DNA from: Dipodascopsis uninucleata var. uninucleata
Taxonomy: Eukaryota; Ascomycota; Lipomycetes; Lipomycetales; Lipomycetaceae
Length of the DNA stretch: 64,000 nucleotides
Assembly (NCBI GenBank): GCA_030568195.1
Contig: JAJLTO010000010.1
Span: 1 to 64,000 of the forward strand
Direction: 5' to 3'
Positions 1 through 9,752 of this stretch are shown here, piece by piece. The position numbers and the translations under genes are program-made. Positions within the stretch are counted from its first letter, which is position 1. Each line of letters begins with the position of its first letter. Under the pieces are notes generated by a model. That model worked only from the letters and a program-made list of their open reading frames with translations. It made no database searches and was not told the DNA's origin.

Positions 1-147
1 TCCTTTGTGCACAGTTTCAAAAGGAACACAGTCTCACATATAAAAGGAAGAGAACTTTCTATGAAGTAGTTAGAGAATGTAGCTGAATATACGACTAATA
101 AACAGTACAATTAGTAGTAAAAGCTCATCCCAAAAAAAAAATTCGTC

Positions 148-309
148 ATGCCTACCGTTAGATCTAAAGCCATCGAAGAGGAAGATCGGTCTCTGTCCTA
201 TTTTGAAAACGAGCCGTGCGCTGGAGTCAAAAGATTAAAACAGGTAGGGATATTTAACGTTGGCAATATAAGATGTCTCTGTGTAATCTCTGTAGTGAAA
301 AGGGTATGA
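148..309 (+). CDS. Small ORF, copy A of the left-edge family (53 aa)
   Basis: The ATG lies 109 nt after a TATAAAA box. The 53-residue reading begins MPTVRSK and contains DRSLSYFENE, which aligns with NSLSFIQTE of copy B, so the two are related on this strand. After residue 30 the sequence no longer resembles copy B and turns Cys/Val-rich. A GTAGGG directly after codon 31 (CAG) could be a splice donor, in which case only the first about 31 codons belong to the protein. Function unknown; I recognise no domain. Confidence is low because the ORF is short and the other copies differ in length. Confidence 0.3.
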   Translation: MPTVRSKAIEEEDRSLSYFENEPCAGVKRLKQVGIFNVGNIRCLCVISVVKRV

Positions 310-415
310 GTGTGGAACCCTAGATATATAAAGGAGTAGATAAATTTCTGTGAAGTAGTTATAACTTTGAGAAAAAGAGGGGCAACTAATACATAATATC
401 ATTAGTAGCAACACC

Positions 416-637
416 ATGGCACCGAACGCCAGAGTAAGATCTTCCAACGAAGTATCCAATGATAACTCCTTGTCCTTCATTCAAACTGAGCACAACGCTG
501 CTATAAGTCACATTCAAAACTTTGTCTTACCTCACAAACGAGCATATGCTGCAGTTAATGAACAAAACCGAAAGTCCATAGAAAATGAATTCTTGCTCTA
601 TCTAGACAATAACCTTGTGCTGCCTGTTCGCAGATAA
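416..637 (+). CDS. Small ORF, copy B of the left-edge family (73 aa, longest member)
   Basis: This is the longest intact member, 73 residues, starting 91 nt after a TATATAAA box. It begins MAPNARVRSSNEV and continues with a Ser/Asn-rich stretch, then HIQNFVLPHKRAYAAVNEQN, and ends VLPVRR. The product is basic and looks soluble: no signal peptide or membrane segment is visible. The first 31 residues are almost identical to copy D on the opposite strand. Conservation of the ATG position relative to the TATA box in all four copies argues that this strand, not the antisense ORF at 235-480, is the coding one. I do not recognise the family. Confidence 0.4.
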   Translation: MAPNARVRSSNEVSNDNSLSFIQTEHNAAISHIQNFVLPHKRAYAAVNEQNRKSIENEFLLYLDNNLVLPVRR

Positions 638-779
638 AATACAATCACACAAAGAACGTACAGCCCTACATATATAAATGGGAGGACAAATCCCGTTAAA
701 TAGATAGAAGATAAGTTGAACATACAATTAATATACAATACAGCTAGGAGTCATTAGGTGTAGAAATCTGAGTCTCATT

Positions 780-839
780 ATGCCTCAAAATCCTAGCGCT
801 AAATCTTCAGATAAGGACCAAAATAAACACATGTCCTAG
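780..839 (+). pseudogene. Short remnant ORF, copy C of the left-edge family
   Basis: A TATATAAA box at 671-678 is followed 109 nt later by an ATG opening a 19-codon reading (MPQNPSAKSSDK...). The spacing and the start (Met, Pro, then a basic Ser-Ser motif) match copies A and B, but the reading stops early. It is either a decayed copy or a first exon whose continuation I cannot find. Confidence 0.2.
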
Positions 840-899
840 GATTATACATCCGCGACATGTGACAGTTAGTTTCATTATGAATTGTTAGTAGCGTATTAA

Positions 900-1034
900 T
901 CACCGCTTATGACTTATGTATCGGAAGTATTTTTGAACATGTCTTATAGCAGCATTGTGCTCAGTTTGAATGAAGGACAAGGAGTTATCATTGGATACTT
1001 CGTTGGAAGATCTTACTCTAATGGTTGGTGCCAT
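900..1034 (-). CDS. Small ORF, inverted copy D of the left-edge family (44 aa)
   Basis: Reading on minus from 1034 gives 44 residues. Residues 1-30 match copy B at all but two adjacent positions (MAPTIRVRSS against MAPNARVRSS), then the sequences part and this copy ends YISHKR. The promoter side has a TATAAAA box (1114-1108) and a leader closer to that of copy A than of copy B, so this copy looks like a mosaic. Function unknown. Confidence 0.35.
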   Translation of the reverse strand: MAPTIRVRSSNEVSNDNSLSFIQTEHNAAIRHVQKYFRYISHKR

Positions 1035-1140
1035 GATGTTACTACTAATGGTATTATGTATTAGTCGTCTATTCAGCTACTTACTACCTCACAAGAAGTT
1101 CTCTTCCTTTTATATGTAAGAGAGACTGTGTTCCTTTTGT

Positions 1141-2592
1141 AACTGTATACAAACAACACCTGCCTCATATTCCATTCAACATTTGAGTTTAGTTTCATCT
1201 TAGCAACAACGCTTAATTTACCCTAAGCGATTTGTCTTTCTTCACTCTCCAGCATATCTATTATACGCAATTTAGAAAGCTACCTGAATACAAATTATCT
1301 TCCATAATTGTATTCCAACAAGTATGAACGTAACCAGATGTGTTGTAAAATAAAACACAGAAACGGCAGGTATTGCAATGACGAACACAAAAAAAAAAGT
1401 CATCTTTGAACTAGAATAGTGGTGTGAAATAAAATAACTTGTACTCAAGATTATATTATATAGCAGTAGAAAAGTATAAGTTGAAAACCCATTGTGTTCC
1501 TAACCCTAAAGATGAGATGTCAAGAATAAACATCTCATGTCACAACTGAAGGGTAGCACTACGATTTACATTCCATCGTCAGCCTATGTCACAAATAAGA
1601 TATCTTGATAAGAGTATAATGATATGGAGAGTCTTTCGTTGTATTTAATATCATAACAATACAGATCTATAGACCTTCGAGATAAATTGGCGATACTAGT
1701 TGGCGATGCTGATTATAGCGAAAGGCGCGTCAGTACTGTCTTCTAAATCAGAACAAGTACCAAAAGCTAACATCCATCGAAGTGGGTTCATTGATTGATA
1801 AAACCTATGCCAATATGGAATTTAGACATTGTAATAGTTGTTGTATCATGAGCACGAATTAATTGTATACATACTTATGCAAGAGTCTGAATACGCATTA
1901 GTAAGTATGTAATGAAATCGTCATCTATTAAATAGAGCATCATACCGAACATTTAGTCAAAAAATGTCCACCGCAAGAATAAAAGACGATTTATTCCTAA
2001 AAATATTCGAGAATTTTATAGCTGTAATCTATCATGCATAGCATATAATTTACATACATAACAGAATAACTAATCTAGATTCCTTAGCTCTGACAACTCA
2101 CTGCTCGAAGGATCGATTGAGATTCCATTACCTACCACACATTTCCAAGCAAAACCATAAAGGAGCATTTCGCTTCACTTTTTCGTGCTATTTGCAATCA
2201 TTTCATTCATAGACTGAAATATATTTTTACCTGCCCTCTAACTACAACATGCTTGTTTATCTTCTACGCACCTCTACATAAACGCTTACAATACATCAAA
2301 ACATTAAGCTCAACCAGAACAAACACAAGGACGTTTGACTAAAATATGAATCATAACATTGCCTCTGGAACGCTAAATAATTCCAATAAAAAAATCAGCT
2401 TAAAGCACATTGAAACACTGCACCTAATTACTCTTGGGAATCAAGACTGATTGAGAAAATTTATAGTGAAGATTAAATTTATATACTTGTATTTGTAAAC
2501 ACTATAATGATACAGCTGCTATAATTTTTAAACCAAGGAGACAACACATGAATGAATTCCATCTACTTTTATATCATAATCGTGTTAACCGC
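1141..2592. other. Gene-poor AT-rich region with two small inverted repeats
   Basis: I see no coding region longer than about 60 codons and no convincing spliced gene. Two perfect inverted repeats stand out: 9-bp arms ATGAGATGT/ACATCTCAT at 1512-1538 with a 9-nt loop, and 10-bp arms TACATACTTA/TAAGTATGTA at 1868-1911. A short telomere-like CCTAACCCTAAA lies at 1499-1510. The right end carries the 3' flank of the P1 gene. Confidence 0.5.
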
Positions 2593-3094
2593 TTAATCAA
2601 AAAGACCGAATCCTATATTAGATGTTAGCTTTCAGTTCAAAGTACTAGATATAAACTTATCATGTGTACATACCCATGTCATCATCAGACTCTTCCTTCT
2701 CCTCGACCTTCTCTTCAGCAACTTCCTCCGCGACCACCTCAGCACCAGCACCAGCAGCACCAGTAGCAGTAGCAGGAGCAGCACCAGCAGAACCAACATT
2801 AGTAAGCATATCCTTAATGTCCTTTCCCTCAAGGGCCTTAGCGAACAAGGAAGCCCAGATCTATATACAAAAATATGTTGTTAGAATTAAAAATTTGTTA
2901 AATTAAAGAAAAAGGAACATACAGGCTCAACTTCAACACCAGCAGCCTTGGTGAGAGACAAGAGCTTGTCAGAGGTTATCTCAACCTCAGCATCAGCAAG
3001 GATGAGAGCAGCTATAAAACTAGTTAGTATATCCACATTATTTGTTATTAATATAATCAGATAACATACCGTATGAAATGGCAGCTTCAGACAT
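2593..3094 (-). CDS. RPP1: 60S acidic ribosomal protein P1
   Basis: Four exons on minus (3094-3070, 3011-2923, 2860-2674, 2612-2593) join to 106 codons. The product begins [20 protein letters not shown], continues with the P1-type helical dimerisation domain ([21 protein letters not shown]), then an Ala/Glu-rich hinge at about residues 68-95, and ends in the conserved acidic tail [13 protein letters not shown] that recruits elongation factors to the ribosomal stalk. The last exon is only 20 nt and supplies the FGLFD tail; without it the reading ends in a non-conserved MYT. P1 (not P2) is preferred because of the SYAALIL start and the VEPIW motif. Length is typical. The upstream region has HomolD/HomolE-like boxes. 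Confidence 0.95.
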
Positions 3095-3245
3095 TGTTAT
3101 TTATGTGTAAATCAAAATCGTGGTATTCAATTGAATGAGTTCCTGAATTTCGTATTGCAATGAAGATGTATTTGAAGACCAAGTTTAATTTAATGATGGT
3201 AGTGGTTAAGCAACTATACAAAGATTTCGATTAATTGCTAGAAAG

Positions 3246-3253
3246 CAGTCACA
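3246..3253 (-). promoter_or_regulatory. HomolD-like box upstream of the P1 gene
   Basis: CAGTCACA on plus (TGTGACTG on the gene strand) is an exact match to the fission-yeast HomolD core used in ribosomal protein promoters. It lies about 150 nt before the P1 start codon. The same octamer occurs elsewhere in the window (for example near 16418 and 18275), about as often as chance predicts, so position is the main support. Confidence 0.5.
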
Positions 3254-3302
3254 CAATGATATTAAATAACAGGGCGCAGCCCTATATTATTAACCCTCAT
3301 CT

Positions 3303-3317
3303 ATGCTGACTCAGCAT
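3303..3317. promoter_or_regulatory. Perfect palindrome with AP-1/Gcn4 core
   Basis: ATGCTGACTCAGCAT is a 15-nt palindrome centred on TGACTCA, the Gcn4/AP-1 core, with TGC/GCA flanks as in the extended Maf-type site. It sits between the divergent P1 and kinesin genes and is embedded in a longer imperfect inverted repeat (CCCTCAT...ATGAGGTAGGG). Confidence 0.5.
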
Positions 3318-3323
3318 GTAATG

Positions 3324-3333
3324 AGGTAGGGTT
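3324..3333 (-). promoter_or_regulatory. HomolE-like box upstream of the P1 gene
   Basis: On the gene strand this reads AACCCTACCT, matching eight positions of the HomolE consensus ACCCTACCCT. It lies upstream of the HomolD-like box, the same order as in fission-yeast ribosomal promoters. Confidence 0.4.
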
Positions 3334-3500
3334 CAATTAATTATTTACGAATTTCCAAATTAAGTTCGTCCTGCACGATATACGCTCCCAAAGCCAATCC
3401 GTAAAGTAAAAAATAAACAAACAATGTAGATGATGAGAATAGATCAAATCATAAATTACTATCTCATCAAATTAATAAAAGGACTGGTAATATTAACATA

Positions 3501-5651
3501 ATGGATACAAAAATAATTAATACGAGAGATGCGTTCCAAGCATCGCCTTTGTCCACGCGGCCTATTACTCCTGTCAAGAAGTACTATATCAACCCTCCTC
3601 GAAAGATAGCGGAAAGGGCATCTACCTCCGATTTGAAGCTATCTAGCACTAAAATTTCAGCGTCTAGTAAGATCCGTCCTATAGGTGAGAATTACTGGAG
3701 AACAGGAAAATTACTTTTTAAGTACTGATATTATATAGGGAAACCAAACAATCAAGCTGGTAGTTTTGTGCCTGAATTCACACCTAAACATCTAACTTCA
3801 AGACCTCGGTCCACTCTTAGAAGACCTGCGTCGAGAGCTAGACTCCAGAGCGAATCAATGGACAACCAGGAAATATCCTCACCTATTAAGCGTCCAGAGA
3901 CATCTCTCGGTCATACTTCTTTACTTTCGCATGAATATTCTACTGAGTCTTTGGTAGGATCAGGTAATGTTCGCGTTCTTGTAAGGGCACGACCCTTTCT
4001 ACCACGAGAACTTGAACGTGGTAGTAGATGTATACTTGCTATGAATCCGATAACCCATAGCACGATATTGTATCCGCAGGACAGTGATAACAGTGATATG
4101 CCTACTTCTGCTAATAAGAGACTACGTGAAGCGAAAGAATTCGTGTTTGATGAATCAATATGGTCAGTGGACTCGAGTGATGATCACTATGTTGATCAAG
4201 AGGGCATGTACGGAAAAGTAGCGAAAGATTTATTAGGACATAGTTTGGAAGGATACCATACCTGCCTTATTGCATATGTGAGTGCTTAATGGCCCTTTTG
4301 TTAAAATAATTGGAGAATTAACTATGTTATAGGGCCAAACAGGATCTGGAAAATCCTTCACTATGGTAGGTATTGTAATGTGAAGTTAATAGCTTTATTG
4401 AGATTCTGACACGTATGTGTAGATTGGTTCTGACGAAAATCCCGGAATTATACCCCGTATGTGCTATGATCTATTTCAGCGTATCAAAGATCTTACTACG
4501 GGCACTACAACCTTCACAGTCAAGGTATCTTATTTTGAAATATACAATGAGCAGGTATTCGACTTGTTAACGTCAACAAACGGAGAGAAAACTCCGCAAG
4601 CTCTCAAAGTACGAGAGTCACCTGTAGATGGTCCTTATGTCAAGGACCTTGTGTCGCACCCCGTAAGAAGTTTTGAAGATGTTGAGCGCTATTTGAGGAA
4701 AGGTAATCGTGTAAGAGCGACTGCGTCTACGAATATGAATTCTCAATCTAGCAGATCCCATGCTGTGTTCACATTAGTACTAAAGAAGGTGCAATTTGAT
4801 CAGATATTAGATGAAACAGAAGAGACGAATTCCAGGATAAGATTTGTTGATTTAGCTGGATCTGAGCGTGCCAATTCCACTGGTGCCACTGGTACTAGAC
4901 TAAGAGAAGGTGCCAACATCAACAAGTCGCTCACAACTCTAGGACGAGTTATTAGCGTTCTTGCAGATTCTGCCATTACCAGTAAACGAAAGGACGTGGT
5001 TCCATATAGAGATTCAGTAAGTTATCTACAATTAACATCGTATGCAAAAAATATTAATATTGGTTTTAGACTTTAACCTGGCTCTTAAAAGATAGTCTGG
5101 GCGGTAATAGTAAAACTACTATGATTGCGTGTCTATCTCCTGGTGATTATGAAGAAACTTTATCTACGCTAAGATATGCTAGTCAAGCGAAACATATAAA
5201 GACAAGGGCGATAGTTAATCAGGATTTCATTTCGGCAAAAGAGAGAGACAGAAAGCTTGAAGAACTTCAAGAAACGATCACTAAACTTCAGGACGCTCTC
5301 ACAAGGAACTCCACTGATCACAAACAGCAAACAGATGCTCATAGCCATGAAATAGAAAAATTTAGGAAAGTTATTAAGTACTACGAAGATAATTCTGAGG
5401 TAGCAGAAGCAAGAGCAAGGGCTCTTATGCAAGAGAACGAGACGATAAAATGTCATAATAGGCTAATAACAGACCATTTAAAAGAATTGAAAGTGGACAT
5501 GCGAGACAGTGAAATTCCATTTAGTTGGTATTCGGAATTCAGATCATTATTGGATGACACGTCTACATTTAGGGATCAATTATCTAACGACATCAAAGCT
5601 ATGAGCAAGCTAAAATTGATGGTAAATACGAATATAAGTGCTGTATATTAG
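3501..5651 (+). CDS. Kinesin-3-type motor protein (Klp8-like)
   Basis: Five exons (3501-3684, 3739-4277, 4333-4365, 4423-5016, 5070-5651) give about 643 residues. After a Ser/Arg-rich N-terminus the motor starts near residue 139 ([10 protein letters not shown]). The P-loop [11 protein letters not shown] (242-252) is encoded alone by the 33-nt exon 3. Switch [11 protein letters not shown] lies at about 356-365 and switch II DLAGSER at 395-401, followed by [12 protein letters not shown] coiled coil follows (about 505-600). No FHA or PH domain is visible, so it is a short kinesin-3, like the roughly 500-residue fission-yeast Klp8. The last intron choice is uncertain: a GTAAAT at 5622 could be a donor, giving a slightly different tail. 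The convergent VPS16 gene ends only 43 nt away. Likely a microtubule motor in mitosis or transport. Confidence 0.88.
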
Positions 5652-5694
5652 ATTGAGTCAAGTATATCTCAATTCAGAACTAGGTATAAAGAAA

Positions 5695-8118
5695 TTAAGC
5701 CTTTTTAGGTACAGGATATGCACCTTCCTTTAGATAAATAAACATCTTATCAGGAATTTTGAATTCGTTTTTAAGTTTTTGTGCTTGTGATGTTTGATTG
5801 ATTCCAAATAGTTTCTTTATAGTCTCCGAAACAGTCAAGCCAACAAACGCTTGGTTGTAGTCTTTTTCATAGCCAACCTGAAGTTCATATAATCTGACAT
5901 GATCTTCCATCGATTTTGAGTCAGAGTATAATTGCTTCGAATCCTGGTAGATCTTCATAGCAAGTTTTAATTTGTCAATACGATCCTGTACTTCATCCAG
6001 AAGCAATGCATCCTTGTAAATAACCAATGAACTCTCGGCACGCCTATCATCTTGGTAATAATAATCTTTCAATAGCTCAGAACTTTCATTTTTGGCGAGC
6101 TCTTCAACTACAGAAGATGCAAGGGGCTTGTCGTTGACTATGCGGAAAAACTGAGCCAAAGAGTACTTTCCTTTAAGATGCAGTAATACATAATTGACTT
6201 TTAATATGTTAGTTAAAAAGATAACTAAAGAAACAATAGCTTAATAACGCAACTTACTTAAATCAGGATCACCGCTCTGAATAGACTTGTTCAACGCAGT
6301 CTCATCTTCTTCCATATCTAGTAACAAAGGAACTTGTCTACCAGCACGTGTCTCATAGTTGAGCAATTGAGTAGCCAACTTTGTTCTTCCTTCTTCATAT
6401 GCTGCCCTAGCAGTCTCTTCGTATGATATTCCGGGAATTATTTTGAGCTTATTGACAATTAGCTTGCAGACGGCCTGATCATCTTCAATAGATAGTTTTA
6501 CTTTTGCACAAGACCATCTTATGTATATCTTATCACTAGGAAGATGCAAATAATCAGAAATAGTGAGGGCAAGCTGATATCGCTGCCTATTTATAAGCCG
6601 ATCAATCAAACGCTCTGGCGTGAGCCTTATGAACTGCTCATAAGTAAGAACCATTCCTATCTCATAATGGCGAACTGCATTAAGAACTCTTAATATAGAG
6701 CTTGTTTCAACAAATTCATCAGAAGGATAGAGCTCCAGAACTGATTTACCCAAAAGAGCAGCCTTTAATAGCCTCTTCTGCCAATAAGGTTCAGGTTCAA
6801 AACTTGCTGCTTTAATACAGGAATCTACAGCTTCATTAAGATTTGACTTAATTAGCTGGATATTGTCGTCTGCTTTTGGAGACTGCATTTCAAGCTGATC
6901 CACAGCATCGAGCAAAATAGCTGGTGCAGAAGTTGATCCTATTCTGAATATATCTGTAGTTATTTCAGGAACTTTGGCCAAAAATTCGCATCTATCGTTA
7001 CTAATGATTCTTATGCCATCGGATTCTGGTATAAGGGCAACATGACTATCATAAAAAAAGCTGAGTGTGCCACCACCTGGACCGATTATTCTTAGTTCGG
7101 TTTCCCATGCAACTACAATACAATCATTAGAACACCAAATTACCTGAGAAGGACTTTCCAGTGTTCCAGTATCATACTCCGAATACTTTTTCTGGAAATC
7201 AGAAGATATTACGTAAATTTTTCCGTATGATGTAAACAAAACCATCAGAGAGCCATTTGGTGATAGAGCAATATGCGTAAAAGGACCTTCTTGTAAGAAC
7301 TTATCTTGAGACTCCACGTAATCAATTAAATTGACAGTATTATCAACACCGACAACTACCTCGGCATGACGGCTTAGTGAAAGAGTAGGTGGTATTATCG
7401 TCCATCCGTGAACCTCAGTCGCTATGGACAATATGTCTGCCATCAGCCTCGGGCGAGGCTCGTCGTAGCGCGATATCAGAATAAACTTATTATTTCTTAA
7501 TCTAGCAACAAAGCCTACATTCCAAAACTTGCATTCCAGGACTTTTTTGTCTTCTGCTTCCTTCCCGAGAGAAAATTGTCTAAATGTTCCTTGGAAATCA
7601 GAAAATATACGTACGATGCCATCCTCATTAACTACAATGAGCTCCTCCTCGTCACTCCAGCCAATTCCTCTGACGCTTCCCTTGTCAAGCTATCGACAGT
7701 TAGATTATCAATACTATCCTATCATGCTATCTTCCTATTACTTACTGGCATTGAACAAATCGCCTCTCCAGCGTTTGTGAAGACCTGAACTGTTCTTTGA
7801 TTGGGGTCTGGACCTCGATATGCAAGCGGCTTCGAATTATCTCGTACCAAAGCTAATGACATTTGTGAATAGACATCCTTGCAGACTTACAATTAATCTC
7901 ACCCCAATCACATACCTAATGCTCCTCCAAATGGTGCACCTGCAACCACATAATCGCTTAATTCGATCTTGTCAGTCCAGAGTAGGGAATACTCGGTTCT
8001 CTTGCGATAGAAAACATCGAGAAGCCTCTCCCAGCCTATTGTTATTCAATCATACCGTTAATAATTTATTAGTTACTTAATAAAAAATATACGTACCAAG
8101 AGTAGGATTTGGGACCAT
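5695..8118 (-). CDS. VPS16: Vacuolar sorting protein VPS16 (HOPS/CORVET core)
   Basis: Five exons on minus (8118-8097, 8035-7916, 7852-7746, 7689-6258, 6197-5695) join in frame to 727 residues. The start MVPNPTLGWERLLDVFYRK and the following WD-like N-terminal half (LLWTDKIELSDYV, GSVRGIGWSDEEEL) are typical of Vps16_N; the C-terminal helical half (YVLLHLKGKYSLAQFFRIV) is Vps16_C. Vps16 is a core subunit of the HOPS and CORVET tethers, acting with Vps33, Vps18 and Vps11 in endosome and vacuole fusion. The first exon is only 22 nt; its ATG gives the conserved NPTLGWERL across the first junction. Length is slightly below the yeast protein (about 800). Nothing looks broken. Confidence 0.93.
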
Positions 8119-8582
8119 GGTATGTAGAAATCCAGCCTTGAAGTGGTTCTATGCGATATTCTATCATTTCTCTATTTGAATACATCGGCTAGGATTTAGT
8201 GATTGTACGCCAAAATTATTCGTCCCAAACCGTGATTCGTGACCAGACGTTCTAAATGCGTGATCAAAGTTTCAGGGTAACTTTTTTACGGCCTCACATT
8301 ATCAACAATAGCTTATCAATGTACACTAATACTATTCTAGAATCTGCAGAAATTATCGGAAGTTCAGAGATACTAAAGGACCAGCCGAACTTATCCAAAA
8401 TTTTAGCATCACAGCTTTCATAGAAGTAAATCTGTACTGCTCACACTTTCGTCGTCGATATACTTAAATACATAGCTGTTAATATCTGTCATCTATTTTG
8501 ATAGAGACTAACGATTTATATCGACTCTCAAGAGTATAAAAAGTTGCTATTGTATATTTTTCAATTAGACTTGGAATTCAAC
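8119..8582. other. Divergent promoter between VPS16 and the ML-domain gene
   Basis: No coding signal. It holds the promoters of both flanking genes; the only clear element is the TATA box at 8535-8542. Confidence 0.6.
8535..8542 (+). promoter_or_regulatory. TATA box of the ML-domain gene
   Basis: TATAAAAA lies 48 nt before the start codon of the ML-domain gene, a plausible core promoter with a short leader. Confidence 0.55.
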
Positions 8583-9181
8583 ATGAAGATATCTTGGTCG
8601 TTGGCAACTGCACTTTTCGCTGCTACTACTATAGTCGCAGCGTCTGAGCTACCTATTCCTTTTGATACGCAGTCATCGGTGGAACTTTTCGCTAATACAA
8701 ATAAGCCTATTCCAGGTTCTTCTCCAGTTAATATTTGCGATGTTGACTCAAAGCAGGTTTTGGATATCAAGTATTTGAAGATTGATCCTAATCCACCGAA
8801 GAGGGGTGAAGAGCTTTACATCGAAGGCGAGGGATATTTATCGGATACCATCACGCAAGGTGCATTTGTGGAAGTTGAAGTTAAGTATGGCTTCATTCGT
8901 CTTGTTAAAGAGACACTTGACCTTTGCGAGCAGCTGGAAAAGGCTGAAAAGCCGTGCCCTCTTGAAAAGGGTGTCATCAACTTCGCCAAGAGCGTTGAGC
9001 TTCCTAACGAGATTCCGGCGGTACGTATATATATATCTCTGAAATGCTTATTTGATTTGTAAGTTTTATTCACTGACAAACAAATGTATAGGGAAAATAT
9101 AATGTTGTTGCTCGTGCATATAAGGAGGATTATACGGAGATTGCGTGCCTCACTGCTCAGGTTGAATTCTCTAGGTCTTAG
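8583..9181 (+). CDS. NPC2: ML-domain lipid-transfer protein (NPC2-like)
   Basis: Two exons (8583-9020, 9092-9181) encode 175 residues. An N-terminal signal peptide (MKISWSLATALFAATTIVAA) is followed by an MD-2-related lipid-recognition domain with the expected cysteines (NICD, LDLCEQ, KPCPLEKG, IACLTAQV), which form the disulfides of this fold. The C-terminal exon adds YNVVARAYKEDYTEIACLTA. The protein is secreted or vacuolar and is expected to bind sterols or phosphatidylglycerol/phosphatidylinositol, as yeast Npc2 does. The start at 8583 is preferred over an upstream in-frame ATG at 8544 because it gives a clean signal peptide and follows the TATA box at a normal distance. Length is typical. 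Confidence 0.92.
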
Positions 9182-9752
9182 ATTTACGCGATTGATTTTA
9201 CAAGTATTTTGAATTCATCAAGTTTCTTTTTTTTCCAAGAATAGTTGTAAGGGTGTCATCGGGCTTTTGCTTTCTTATTTGTATTTGACGGTGGATTTTT
9301 ATTTTACTGTGGTGGCGTATATATGTACATTTACATGTATCTGCTCATATATGCGTATTTTCTATCTTGTTGGATTTGAATTGGTATTTTAGGTCATTTC
9401 ATACATTTTATTTGGTAATCTCAAAGATTTTCTTTTCTCTTGATTGATAAAGTTAACAAAGAATATAACTGACATTACAGAGATATTCAGCTCTATATTT
9501 GTCTTAACTGGATATCAAATAGACAATCAAGTAATTTTTTCTTCTTGGCTTTAACAGATAATGAACAGTATAAGCGTTTAATCACTATAATTTATTAAGA
9601 AATTTATACAAAAAGAGAGCAACGACTAGGAATTTCTGTAATTTATAAATACGTCCATAATGATCCTTTGTGTCGTAATTGGAACTAAGCCATTACATAA
9701 AGAAATTATGTAGTAGCTCAGTCAATATCATTGGTAAAACAAGTACAACTGC
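9182..9752. other. Convergent 3' flanks, no gene seen
   Basis: AT-rich sequence between the ends of the ML-domain gene and the V-ATPase subunit F gene. No ORF, RNA gene or repeat is apparent. Confidence 0.6.

Larger units (their letters stand above)
1..1140. repeat. Cluster of four diverged copies of a TATA-leader-small ORF unit
   Basis: Four related units are visible by eye. Each has a TATA box (39-45, 325-332, 671-678 on plus; 1108-1114 on minus), a leader of about 80-110 nt containing ATTAGTAGTAA-like or related sequence, and an ATG opening a short basic, Ser/Asn-rich peptide. Units A, B and C run head-to-tail on plus and unit D is inverted on minus. Unit B (about 375-510) and unit D (about 945-1060, reversed) are nearly identical across the start codon and the first 30 codons. 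The leaders of A (about 25-120) and D (about 1035-1125, reversed) are also close to identical for long stretches. I recognise no transposon ends, polymerase or integrase. The simplest reading is a local multigene family with some decayed members. Confidence 0.75.

Noticed and set aside
235-480. Minus ORF of 81 codons with a hydrophobic stretch resembling a membrane helix
   Set aside because: It is antisense to copy B, and a matching antisense reading exists opposite copy D only because those copies are nearly identical. Copies A and C do not preserve it, while sense similarity and TATA-ATG spacing are preserved.
1-1140. Retroelement or other mobile element
   Set aside because: No long terminal repeats, polymerase, integrase or transposase coding sequence or target-site duplication could be seen; the repeated unit is a promoter plus small ORF.
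2632-2906. Leu-rich and Ser/Ala-rich ORFs on both strands
   Set aside because: They are other-frame readings of the Ala/Glu-rich hinge of ribosomal P1.
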